The position numbers and the translations under genes are program-made. The notes under the pieces are model-generated. The model made no database searches. It was not told the DNA's origin and saw only the letters and a program-made list of their open reading frames with translations. A stretch of 14,728 nucleotides of DNA from an uncultured Polyangiaceae bacterium (GTDB taxonomy: Bacteria > Myxococcota_A > Polyangia > Polyangiales > Houyiibacteriaceae), in contig CAMYMX010000026.1 in assembly GCA_947259605.1 (NCBI GenBank), positions 1 to 14,728 of the forward strand, given 5' to 3'. Positions 1-6,847 of this stretch are shown piece by piece (positions within the stretch are counted from its first letter, which is position 1; each line of letters starts with the position of its first letter).

Positions 1-105
1 AATCGTCGTCTCGTAGGCGGTCCCAATGTAGTCGCTGAAGAGGACGACCAAGACGATGGCAAAACGCGGCGTGCCTAGCGCCAAGCAACCGACGAGAAAT
101 GGCAT
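1..105 (-). CDS. Small integral membrane protein, 3' end cut by window edge
   Basis: A reading frame on the minus strand opens with ATG at 105-103 and stays open to base 1, giving 35 residues with no stop. An in-frame TGA lies five codons upstream (120-118) with no other start between, which fixes the start. The N-terminus reads MPFLVGCLALGTPR and then FAIVLVVLFSDYIGTAY: two hydrophobic stretches joined by a short Pro-Arg turn. This resembles a widespread family of small uncharacterised membrane proteins that begin with a short helix, a 'PR' turn, a helix ending in LF(S/T)D/N, and then a third hydrophobic segment. That third segment would lie outside this window. Family membership is from memory of the pattern. 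No Shine-Dalgarno sequence is visible. Function unknown. Confidence 0.55.
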   Translation of the reverse strand, partial: MPFLVGCLALGTPRFAIVLVVLFSDYIGTAYETTI

Positions 106-434
106 CGGGCGAGAATATCACAGCGGCGTCCCGCGGATGTCGAGCAGAGCTCGCTCTGGCCGTTTGAGCAGACTGTGCCAACGGCGCCACAGGGATCGTG
201 CCCTGCGGTCACACATCCAAGTGAGTCGGGCCCCGATCGACCGCAAAATTGAGCGGCATGTCTTTTGCTTACTTCCTCGGACATGCCCCGAGCTCATCCC
301 CCAAGCCACTCGACCCTGATGGTCCTGAGAGAGCGGCTTTTGCTGTGGATGTGGAAGCACGGCTGGGTCTCCCGGCCGCTCTGAGCCACCCACCCCAACC
401 GTCGTGATACCGTCGCCGCTCATTGGAGGAGCGG
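106..434. other. Intergenic region, no gene recognised
   Basis: This stretch separates the divergent small membrane-protein gene and the MDR oxidoreductase gene. It can be read open in several frames, but the translations are arginine/serine/proline-rich, have no recognisable motif and look like GC-rich read-through. I see no tRNA, no convincing terminator and no clear -35/-10 pair. Promoters for both flanking genes presumably lie here. Confidence 0.5.
425..431 (+). promoter_or_regulatory. Ribosome binding site deciding the start of the MDR gene
   Basis: GGAGGAG is a near-perfect Shine-Dalgarno sequence; its GGAGG core ends five bases before ATG 435. It supports ATG 435 over the in-frame TTG at 423, which overlaps the site itself. 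Confidence 0.7.
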
Positions 435-1409
435 ATGCGCGCGGCGTGGTACGAAAAGCAGGGGCCCCCGAACGAGTCACTCGTCGTTGGAGAGATGCCC
501 GAACCGACTCCGGGCGCAGGCGAGCTTCGCATTCGAATCGCCGCGTCCGGAGTGAATCCGGGCGACGTGAAGAAGCGACAGGACACATTCGGGGTTGGGA
601 TGCCCTACCCGCGCGTGGTGCCGCACAGCGACGGGGCAGGAACCGTCGACCAAGTCGGGGACGGCGTCGACGCCCAGTGGATTGGAAAGCGCGTTTGGTG
701 TTTCGGCGCCCAGAGCTATCGACCCTTTGGAACCGCCGCCGAGCTATGCGTCGTTCCTGAGGCGCAGGTCTCCGGGTTGCCGGCGAATGCGAGCTTCGAG
801 CAAGGCGCGCTCCTCGGGATCCCCGGGCTCACCGCACATCGGGCGATTCATGCGGGCGGCTCGGTCGAAGGACGCACGGTTCTAGTCCAAGGCGGCGCGG
901 GGGCAGTTGGCGCCTGCGCCGTCCGACTTGCGCGGCTGACTGGCGCTACCGTCATCGCCACGGTGCAGCGCGCGGGCCAGTCGGACATCGCGAAAGAAGC
1001 CGGAGCGCACCATGTCGTGCGGGCCGGAGAAAATACCGTCGACCAGGTGACGGCCCTCGCACCGGACGGCGTCGACCACATCGTCGAGGTAGCCTTCGCG
1101 GCAAATATCGCCGTCGACGAACAGATGCTCAAGCTCGGCGGCTCCATCGCGGCCTATGCGAGCAACGCGCCAGAGGCGACGATTCCTTTCTGGCCCCTGG
1201 TGTTCAAGAACGTCCGTGTGTTCTTCCTCGGCAGCGACGACTTCCCGCTCGAGGCCAAACGCCAGGCTGCGCAGGACTTGAGTACCGCGATGGAGCAAGC
1301 CTGGGTCGGCCTACCAATTGGCGCGCGATTTGGGCTCGAGGACGTCGCAGAGGCTCACGCATTCATCGAAGAACGTCGGGGACCGGGCCGCGTGGTCGTC
1401 GTCTTGTAG
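435..1409 (+). CDS. NADPH:quinone reductase-like MDR oxidoreductase
   Basis: This 324-residue protein is a zinc-independent medium-chain dehydrogenase/reductase of the quinone oxidoreductase type. Such soluble enzymes use NADPH to reduce quinones or activated enones. The N-terminal GroES-like domain (about residues 1-125) carries the family signatures ASGVNPGDVK and PHSDGAGTV. The Rossmann domain follows, with nucleotide-binding motif GGAGAVG at residues 153-159 inside VQGGAGAVGACAVRLA. The C-terminus ends in the usual GPGRVVVVL strand. I see no cysteine-rich structural zinc lobe, which fits the QOR branch. Length is normal. ATG 435 was chosen because GGAGG lies five bases upstream; TTG 423 would add only four residues. 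The gene converges on the DUF4412-like gene 43 bp downstream. Substrate cannot be told from the sequence. Confidence 0.9.
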   Translation: MRAAWYEKQGPPNESLVVGEMPEPTPGAGELRIRIAASGVNPGDVKKRQDTFGVGMPYPRVVPHSDGAGTVDQVGDGVDAQWIGKRVWCFGAQSYRPFGTAAELCVVPEAQVSGLPANASFEQGALLGIPGLTAHRAIHAGGSVEGRTVLVQGGAGAVGACAVRLARLTGATVIATVQRAGQSDIAKEAGAHHVVRAGENTVDQVTALAPDGVDHIVEVAFAANIAVDEQMLKLGGSIAAYASNAPEATIPFWPLVFKNVRVFFLGSDDFPLEAKRQAAQDLSTAMEQAWVGLPIGARFGLEDVAEAHAFIEERRGPGRVVVVL

Positions 1410-1452
1410 TAGCGGGACGGGGAGGCGCGGCGGCAGCGGTGTTCCAGCCGGC

Positions 1453-2241
1453 TCAGCGTTGCTGCTCCTGCATCTTCTTCATCCACTCTTCGCGCATCTT
1501 CTCGGCCTCTTCTTTCGTGGTCGGCATCTTCATGTTCGACATACCCTCCGGCATGTCGGGCACCTCGGTCACCTTGTAGCTGGGCGGAACCGCAAACTTC
1601 CCCGCAGCGACTTTCTTTTCTTGCATCCGGATCACTTCCAGGCCGCTTTGCTGGCCACCTTTGTCGTTGGACAGCATTTTCATGACGAACCCGGGCTTGA
1701 AGCCGTACTCCTTCTCCATGACTTGGGTCCATCCGCTCGACGAGCTCTTCCCGCCATCGCCGCCAAACGAAAAGATTGTCTGCCAAAGCCTCGCCGGGTA
1801 CCGGTCACTCAGCCAGAGCTCGGCCGTGGTCCCCTCGTCCTTGTCGATGACGCGGAGGTGGCGGGTGCTCTGCCCTGCCACCGTGTCCGTCCCGAGCTTC
1901 TTCACCTCGACGTTCGCTTTCTTGTTGTTCTGCTTTTCCGATTGGCTCTGGGCCATTTTCGTGATCGTGTCTTTTGGAATCTTGGCGGCTTGTTTTCGGT
2001 CGTGGTCGAGCGCGTAGTCGTACTGGCCTTTGGCGGGCTTGATGTACGAGGCACGATTCGCCTTCCCCTTGGCGCTCTTCGCCGAGGTATCGACGCGCAC
2101 GTCTCCATTTTTGGCCACATGAATTTCGAGTTGAACGGCGCCATTGGACGTGTCGCCGATCGACTTGGCTTCGATTTCGCCCTCGAACGCCAGCGCAGGG
2201 GCCGCAGTGGCCAAAACCAGAACACCCATCAACCAGCGCAT
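1453..2241 (-). CDS. Exported DUF4412-like protein
   Basis: This is a 262-residue predicted periplasmic or outer-surface protein. Residues 1-18 form a signal peptide (MRWLMGVLVLATAAPALA), with probable signal peptidase I cleavage before FEGEIEAK. The mature part resembles the DUF4412 pattern: an FEG-x-I opening strand, a 'v.vD' segment, a central stretch with G-x-x-T plus an ELWLSD motif, and near the end a FAVPPSYKVTEV segment, the usual 'F.iP.gYk' ending. The tail (last 35 residues) is Met/Glu/Lys-rich and probably helical. It sits downstream of the DUF2147-like gene on the same strand, 37 bp away, so the two are probably co-transcribed. An in-frame TTG at 2292 would overlap the upstream gene but puts a polar stretch before the signal peptide. 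I prefer ATG 2241, although its Shine-Dalgarno sequence is weak. Function unknown. Confidence 0.75.
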   Translation of the reverse strand: MRWLMGVLVLATAAPALAFEGEIEAKSIGDTSNGAVQLEIHVAKNGDVRVDTSAKSAKGKANRASYIKPAKGQYDYALDHDRKQAAKIPKDTITKMAQSQSEKQNNKKANVEVKKLGTDTVAGQSTRHLRVIDKDEGTTAELWLSDRYPARLWQTIFSFGGDGGKSSSSGWTQVMEKEYGFKPGFVMKMLSNDKGGQQSGLEVIRMQEKKVAAGKFAVPPSYKVTEVPDMPEGMSNMKMPTTKEEAEKMREEWMKKMQEQQR

Positions 2242-2278
2242 CCAACACTCTATGGCTGTTCCCCTTTTCGATTCTTCG

Positions 2279-2764
2279 TCAGCGGTCCGCAAGCTGAAGG
2301 CCTGCGACCTGCGCGTCCGGGATACGTGTAAACTGGACGCGCTTCTTGAAGATCAGGATGTGCGCGGTCAGCTCGAGCGCGTTGGCGTGAGGGACCTCGA
2401 TGTCGATTGGAACTTCGCGCTTGCGCTTGATCGAGTATGCCCGGCCGTGCCAGGCGCCTTCTGCCTCGTCGTACCGGAGCTCTCGAAACACTTCGATGCC
2501 TATCGTCTCCGGCCGCCGTTCGCTCCTCACGATGACGCCGTGGTAGCCATCGGCGTGGCGCCGAACTTGGATGATCGCTTCGCCCTCGCCTCGCTGCCAA
2601 TAGCCCAGGATGTTGGCGTCGGATCTGGGCTGGTCCGCCGCGTAGGCCACTGTGTGGAGGCCACCTAGGATGAACCACCCTGCGAGCAACACGAGCGACA
2701 CTGTCTTGGATCGTAAGATGGGCCTTCTCCTTTTCGACGACGGGAAAGGTCGAGGATCCCGCAA
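2279..2764 (-). CDS. Exported DUF2147-like protein
   Basis: This is a small secreted protein: an N-terminal hydrophobic segment (LVLLAGWFILGG, then HTVAYAA) precedes a mature domain of about 115 residues. The domain opens ILGYWQRGEGEAIIQVRR and continues with DGYHGVIV, the layout of DUF2147 proteins ('G.W....g.a.i.i....dgy.G.i'). Those are exported proteins of unknown function. A basic stretch KRRR precedes the signal segment if the longest start is used. The start is uncertain. The frame can open at TTG 2764, which has no Shine-Dalgarno sequence, or at GTG 2701, giving 140 residues. The only good Shine-Dalgarno sequence (AAGGAGA, 2732-2726) lies inside the long form, just upstream of an ATC codon. 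The given coordinates are the outer limit. It leads the DUF4412-like gene and diverges from the amidohydrolase gene. Confidence 0.7.
   Translation of the reverse strand: MRDPRPFPSSKRRRPILRSKTVSLVLLAGWFILGGLHTVAYAADQPRSDANILGYWQRGEGEAIIQVRRHADGYHGVIVRSERRPETIGIEVFRELRYDEAEGAWHGRAYSIKRKREVPIDIEVPHANALELTAHILIFKKRVQFTRIPDAQVAGLQLADR
2726..2732 (-). promoter_or_regulatory. Shine-Dalgarno-like AAGGAGA inside the DUF2147-like frame
   Basis: On the minus strand AAGGAGA is followed, at normal spacing, by in-frame ATC TTA rather than ATG/GTG/TTG. The nearest usable start downstream, GTG 2701, is about 24 bases away. Either the gene uses a rare start, or an upstream TTG is used and this site is fortuitous. 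Confidence 0.35.
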
Positions 2765-2768
2765 ACGG

Positions 2769-2782
2769 AGTGCTTTTGCACT
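2769..2782. repeat. Perfect inverted repeat AGTGC-TTTT-GCACT between divergent genes
   Basis: A five-base perfect inverted repeat with a four-base T/A loop lies five bases upstream of TTG 2764 and about 100 bases upstream of the amidohydrolase start. Its place between divergent genes suits an operator. As RNA from the minus strand it would form a small hairpin just ahead of the TTG start. Five base pairs can arise by chance. Confidence 0.35.
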
Positions 2783-2883
2783 AGAAAAATGAAATCCATG
2801 GCCATTCGAGTCAGATCGCGAATGTCGTCGATCTCACAACGAGACGTTGCGACGCGTCCTTCCCGCGGCGTAGCATCGCCGCC

Positions 2884-4602
2884 GTGAAGAAGATCATTCG
2901 GGGAATCGGCTGGGCCCTCGTCGCCGTTCTAGCTCTCGTCTTCGTCGTCGGTGGCATTGCCTGGCTGCGACTCCATCCCTCACCGCCTGGGCTTCAGGTC
3001 TGGACCAACGGGCGAATCCTCACCATGGACGCCGAGGGCACGCAGGCGACGGCACTCGTCATGGAAGACGATCGAATTGTCGCGGTCGGCAGCGATCGTG
3101 ACGTGCAGAGTTGGCTGCCAAACGCGGACGTCGTGCTCGATCTCGATGGGCGTACGGTCGTCCCTGGGTTCATCGAAGCGCATGGCCATTTTCCAGGAGC
3201 CGGACTCGTCGCGGTTGCGGCGGACTTGAACAGTCCTCCCATCGGCACCGTAAGGACAATCCCAGAGGCGCTCGACGCGCTCAAAGAGACGAACGCGGAC
3301 CAACCCGGAGATGGTTGGCTGATCGGCTTTGGCTACGACGACACCATGCTCGAGGAACAGCGACACTTCACGCGCCAAGATCTCGACAGCGTCTCTACGA
3401 ACCGCCCGATCCTCGCCATGCATATTTCGGCGCACATGGCCGTCGTGAACTCCCTGGCCCTCGAGCGGTTTGGCATCACCGCACAAACGCCGAATCCCCC
3501 CGGCGGGGAAATTCGCAAGGATGCGGAAACCGGGGAGCCCACCGGCCTGCTTCTCGAGACCGCCTCACGCCCCCTTCAGCTCGAAGCCCTTAACATGCCG
3601 CCGCTTCAGCAGATCGCCGTCGTCCGTTCGGCTGCGGCTCTCTACGCCGCGCAAGGGTTCACGACCGTCCAGAACGGTCTCGCGACCCTCGTGCAAATCA
3701 AAGGAATGAGCGGCGGCTCGAAGCTCGGTCTGATCCCGCAGCGATTGGTGATCTGGCCGAAGGACGAGCTCGGCCTCGAGGTGGCGGAAGGCAAGCTGGA
3801 TCTCGGCGCGTACGCCAGCGAGCGCGTACACATCGGCGCCGCGAAGTTCGTGGGCGACGGTTCGATCCAAGGGTACACGGGCTTCCTCAGCGAGCCTTAC
3901 CACCGACCCGGCGAGCACCAGGCGGACTACCGCGGCTATCCGAACATCGATGCCGACACGCTGAAGACGCAGGTCAAAGCGATTCATTGCTCCGGCCAGC
4001 AGGTCGCGGTGCACGGCAATGGGGATGCTGCGATCGATCAGTTTCTCGACGCCTGGGAAGCGGCGATCGGCGCCTGTCCCGCGGAAGACCCTCGGCCGGT
4101 TCTGGTGCATGCGCAGATGGCGCGCCCCGACCAACTCGCACGGATGAAGAAACTCGGCGCAACCCCAAGCTTTTTCAGTGCACACGTGTACTACTGGGGC
4201 GACCGGCACCGCGACATCTTCCTCGGACCTCAGCGCGCCGCGCGAATTAGCCCGGCGGCGAGCGCGGCGGCCCTCGGGATTCCATTCACGACCCACCTCG
4301 ATACCCCCATCGTTCCCATCGACTCGATGCTGCAGCTCTGGACACCTGTCGCGCGTGAAACCTCGAGCGGCGAAATCCTGGGCCCCGACGAACGCATCTC
4401 CGTCGAACAGGCCCTTCGCGCGATGACCTCCGACGCGGCCTGGCAACTGCGGCTCGAAGAACAGCTCGGTTCGATTGAACCCGGCAAGCTCGCCGACCTC
4501 GTGATCCTTTCCAAGAATCCACTCGACGACGGAGATCTCCGTGATATCGAGATCGACCAAACACTCGTCGGTGGCGTGACCATCTACGAGAAGCCTCGCT
4601 GA
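2884..4602 (+). CDS. Membrane-anchored amidohydrolase, YtcJ-like (Amidohydro_3)
   Basis: This 572-residue metal-dependent hydrolase belongs to the urease/amidohydrolase superfamily, YtcJ branch. Members hydrolyse amides, formamides or related C-N bonds. An uncleaved-looking helix at residues 5-28 follows MKKIIRG, so the enzyme is probably anchored in the inner membrane facing the periplasm. The composite beta-domain (VWTNGRILTMD, DDRIVAVG) leads into PGFIEAHGHF with metal-binding H100 and H102. Further likely active-site residues are K321 in AAKFVGDGS, H377 in VAVHGNGD, H409 in VLVHAQ and D473 in THLDTPIVP. The closing motif EPGKLADLVIL returns to the beta-domain. Length is normal for the family. 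It starts with GTG and has no obvious Shine-Dalgarno sequence. The GtrA-like gene follows after 21 bp. The substrate is unknown; family members are often over-specifically named. Confidence 0.92.
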   Translation: MKKIIRGIGWALVAVLALVFVVGGIAWLRLHPSPPGLQVWTNGRILTMDAEGTQATALVMEDDRIVAVGSDRDVQSWLPNADVVLDLDGRTVVPGFIEAHGHFPGAGLVAVAADLNSPPIGTVRTIPEALDALKETNADQPGDGWLIGFGYDDTMLEEQRHFTRQDLDSVSTNRPILAMHISAHMAVVNSLALERFGITAQTPNPPGGEIRKDAETGEPTGLLLETASRPLQLEALNMPPLQQIAVVRSAAALYAAQGFTTVQNGLATLVQIKGMSGGSKLGLIPQRLVIWPKDELGLEVAEGKLDLGAYASERVHIGAAKFVGDGSIQGYTGFLSEPYHRPGEHQADYRGYPNIDADTLKTQVKAIHCSGQQVAVHGNGDAAIDQFLDAWEAAIGACPAEDPRPVLVHAQMARPDQLARMKKLGATPSFFSAHVYYWGDRHRDIFLGPQRAARISPAASAAALGIPFTTHLDTPIVPIDSMLQLWTPVARETSSGEILGPDERISVEQALRAMTSDAAWQLRLEEQLGSIEPGKLADLVILSKNPLDDGDLRDIEIDQTLVGGVTIYEKPR

Positions 4603-4623
4603 GGGTCGCCCGGCCCGAGCCCA

Positions 4624-5046
4624 ATGACCGATCCCCACCAGACCCGACTTCGAGCCGGTTCCCTCGGACGCATGCTGCGCTTTGGCGTGGTCGGGCTCAG
4701 CGGCGTCGTCGTGAATCAGGGCCTTTTGATGCTCCTGCACGGCACATTCGGGGCACCGCTGCTGCTCTCGAGCATCATCGCCATCGAGATCTCGATTCTC
4801 ACGAATTTCCTGCTCAACCACACTTGGACTTGGCGCCTGCCGCTGCGCGAGCCTGGATTGATTCGCCGGGTCGTTCAGTACCACGCAGCCGCCGTCATGG
4901 CGGCGTTCGCGGGCAACGTGATCATCTTGATGGGCGCCGTCGAGCTCTTCGGCGTCGACTACCGAATCGCAAACCTCGTGGGCATCGCCGTCGGAACGGT
5001 GATCAACTTCACGGCTGGAGAGGTTTGGATCTTTCGGTCACGGTGA
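4624..5046 (+). CDS. GtrA-like four-helix membrane protein
   Basis: This 140-residue integral membrane protein fits the GtrA family. It has four hydrophobic segments at about residues 18-38, 43-63, 83-104 and 110-131. The diagnostic motifs are present: RFGVVGLSGVVVNQG in helix 1, TNFLLNHTWTWR after helix 2, and a second NFTAGEVWIFR version at the C-terminus. GtrA proteins help move lipid-linked sugars (undecaprenyl-phosphate glucose in the founding case) across the inner membrane, and many relatives are associated with polyprenyl glycosyltransferases. No glycosyltransferase lies nearby here, so its partner must be elsewhere or its role differs. Gaps of 21 bp upstream and 36 bp downstream suggest co-transcription with the amidohydrolase and the Na/Pi transporter. 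The ATG start has no clear Shine-Dalgarno sequence. Confidence 0.88.
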   Translation: MTDPHQTRLRAGSLGRMLRFGVVGLSGVVVNQGLLMLLHGTFGAPLLLSSIIAIEISILTNFLLNHTWTWRLPLREPGLIRRVVQYHAAAVMAAFAGNVIILMGAVELFGVDYRIANLVGIAVGTVINFTAGEVWIFRSR

Positions 5047-5082
5047 GGGGCGCGTTCTAGCGCTTAGAGTAGACTCCCAGAC

Positions 5083-6735
5083 ATGATCGGCAGCGTTCTT
5101 CTCTGCCTGGGCGGACTGGGCCTGTTCCTGTTGGGAATGACCGTGCTCACCGACGGCCTCCGCGCCCTGGCGGGCCGTGCATTGCGCCGCTTGCTGAGCC
5201 GATTCACCCGGAGTCCGCTCTCTGGCGCGATGACTGGCGCGGTCACCACCGCCGTTGTGCAGTCGTCCAGCGCGACCACCGTCGCGGCGGTGGGATTCGT
5301 GGGCGCCGGCCTGCTCACCTTCCCTCAAGCCCTTGGTATCGTCCTCGGCGCCAACGTCGGCACGACGATCACCGGTTGGTTGGTCGCGTTGCTCGGATTC
5401 AAGCTCGAGCTCGGAACCGCTGCGATGCCGATTGTGCTGGTCGGCGCACTCATTCGCCTCTTCGCGCGTGGCCGTGCCTCGGCGGTCGGGTTCGCAGTGG
5501 CGGGTTTCGGCCTGATCTTCGTAGGCATCTCGCTCTTGCAACAAGGCATGGGCGGTTTCGTCGGCATCATTACGCCAGACAGCTTTCCCGACGACACCTG
5601 GGCGGGGCGGCTGCTTCTCGTCGTGTTCGGGATCGGCTTGACGATCTTGACGCAATCGTCAAGCGCCGGCGTGGCGATGGCCTTGGCCGCAGTCAACGCG
5701 TCCGCCATGACCGTGCAGCAGGCGGCCGCAGCGGTGATTGGCATGGACATCGGCACCACCGTCACCGCCGTCCTCGCTACCGTTGGCGGGTCTGTCCATG
5801 CGAAGCGCACCGGCTATGCGCATGCCATGTACAACGTGTTCGCAGGCGTCGGCGCGTTCATCATCCTCGTTCCATTCATGCACGGGCTCGAACGATTTGC
5901 ACCGCGACTGCTTGCTTCCGAGCCAGAGCTCGTCCTGGTCGGGTTTCACACATTCTACAACGTCCTCGGCGTGAGCGTAGCCCTGCCCTTCTCAGCCAAG
6001 TTCGGGGGGCTCTTGGTTCGACTCGTGCCGATCAAGCCCACGCCGTTTACCCAGAGTCTCGACCGGAGCCTCCGCGATTCGCCCGCCGCGGCCATGGACG
6101 CGCTCGGCACGACACTTGCGGACCTCACGGCGGGCACATTTGAGCTGGTGCTGCGACTGCTATCGGTGACCCGGGCGCACGGCGTAGAGGCGCGTGTCAC
6201 GCAACTGCGGCAGGCTGCGAGCGAAGCGCGAGACTACGCGCAAAGCATTCGCAGCTCGCCCGACCAAGGATGGACCAACCATCGGCACTTGTCCGCGATG
6301 CACGTGGTCGACCACCTCGACCGCTTGGCAGATCGGTGCGAGGAGTCCGACCGCTGGGCGACTTTGAGAGAGGATCCGGAGCTGGCAATCATCGCAAGGC
6401 ACCTCGAACCCGCGATGAACGAAGTCCGAAAAGCGCTCGTTCACGGAGAACGAACCGTTCGCGAGGAAGGGCTCGAGGCCGCATGGCAAGTGCTTCAAGA
6501 CCAGGGCCGCGAGTATCGCGAACGGGTGCTCGAGCGGGTTGCCGCCGGAGATTTCAACGCGATCGAAGGCGTCGAACGTCTCGATGCCGCACGAGGTGCA
6601 CGACGCGTCGCGTACCATGCCTGGCGAATCGCATTTCACCTCAACCGCTGTCGTGCTCACGACGCACCGGCACAAGAGCCCGAAGCCACTCTCGTCCCTC
6701 CTCACGCCGAAGCGGAACCGCCGGAAGCTAGCTAG
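5083..6735 (+). CDS. Na/Pi cotransporter family protein with PhoU-like C-terminal domain
   Basis: This 550-residue inner-membrane protein of the NptA/PNaS family is predicted to couple sodium to phosphate or another anion. The membrane part (about residues 1-310) carries the two inverted family repeats, each with the signature QSSS motif: QSSSATT at residues 60-66 and QSSSAG starting at residue 191. Both are flanked by glycine-rich helices such as GIVLGANVGTTITG and GMDIGTTVTA. The second half (about 330-530) is soluble, helical and charged, as expected for the PhoU-like domain found in the bacterial two-domain form. Length is typical for that form. It is the last gene of a tight plus-strand block starting at the amidohydrolase. 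Some relatives move solutes other than phosphate, and no pho-box was recognised. The ATG start has no obvious Shine-Dalgarno sequence. Confidence 0.92.
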   Translation: MIGSVLLCLGGLGLFLLGMTVLTDGLRALAGRALRRLLSRFTRSPLSGAMTGAVTTAVVQSSSATTVAAVGFVGAGLLTFPQALGIVLGANVGTTITGWLVALLGFKLELGTAAMPIVLVGALIRLFARGRASAVGFAVAGFGLIFVGISLLQQGMGGFVGIITPDSFPDDTWAGRLLLVVFGIGLTILTQSSSAGVAMALAAVNASAMTVQQAAAAVIGMDIGTTVTAVLATVGGSVHAKRTGYAHAMYNVFAGVGAFIILVPFMHGLERFAPRLLASEPELVLVGFHTFYNVLGVSVALPFSAKFGGLLVRLVPIKPTPFTQSLDRSLRDSPAAAMDALGTTLADLTAGTFELVLRLLSVTRAHGVEARVTQLRQAASEARDYAQSIRSSPDQGWTNHRHLSAMHVVDHLDRLADRCEESDRWATLREDPELAIIARHLEPAMNEVRKALVHGERTVREEGLEAAWQVLQDQGREYRERVLERVAAGDFNAIEGVERLDAARGARRVAYHAWRIAFHLNRCRAHDAPAQEPEATLVPPHAEAEPPEAS

Positions 6736-6785
6736 GCAGCCGGGCGCGAGCCGACGTCGCGCTCGACACAAAGTCGCGAACGTCG

Positions 6786-6814
6786 TTGACGCGCGGAAAC
6801 GCAAGCACTACGTT
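6786..6814 (+). promoter_or_regulatory. Candidate sigma70-type promoter upstream of the arylsulfatase
   Basis: TTGACG (6786-6791) is followed after exactly 17 bases by TACGTT (6809-6814). The -35 matches consensus at five of six positions; the -10 matches only three of six. It lies in the 112 bp gap before the sulfatase, which suggests the sulfatase has its own transcript. Prediction by eye only. Confidence 0.3.
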
Positions 6815-6816
6815 TC
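6796..6816. repeat. Inverted repeat GAAACG-N9-CGTTTC overlapping the candidate -10
   Basis: Six-base perfect arms at 6796-6801 and 6811-6816 are separated by nine bases. The right arm covers most of the candidate -10 box, so a bound dimeric repressor would block it. This could be a regulator's operator or chance. Confidence 0.3.
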
Positions 6817-6834
6817 GCAGCCGTAAGCAACACG

Positions 6835-6840
6835 AGGAGA
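6835..6840 (+). promoter_or_regulatory. Ribosome binding site of the arylsulfatase
   Basis: AGGAGA ends seven bases before ATG 6848, a strong Shine-Dalgarno sequence at ideal spacing that fixes the start. Most other genes in the window lack one this clear. Confidence 0.7.
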
Positions 6841-6847
6841 CGTTCCA

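Noticed and set aside
1318..2331. 337-residue plus-strand frame across the end of the MDR gene and the DUF4412-like gene
   Set aside because: It overlaps two motif-supported genes in other frames. The Leu/His/Arg-rich content is typical of a shadow frame.
3565..4884. Long open frame (439 residues) antisense to the amidohydrolase and GtrA genes
   Set aside because: The overlapped genes have full family motifs. The antisense product is His/Arg/Asp-rich without motifs, as expected from GC-rich codon complementarity.
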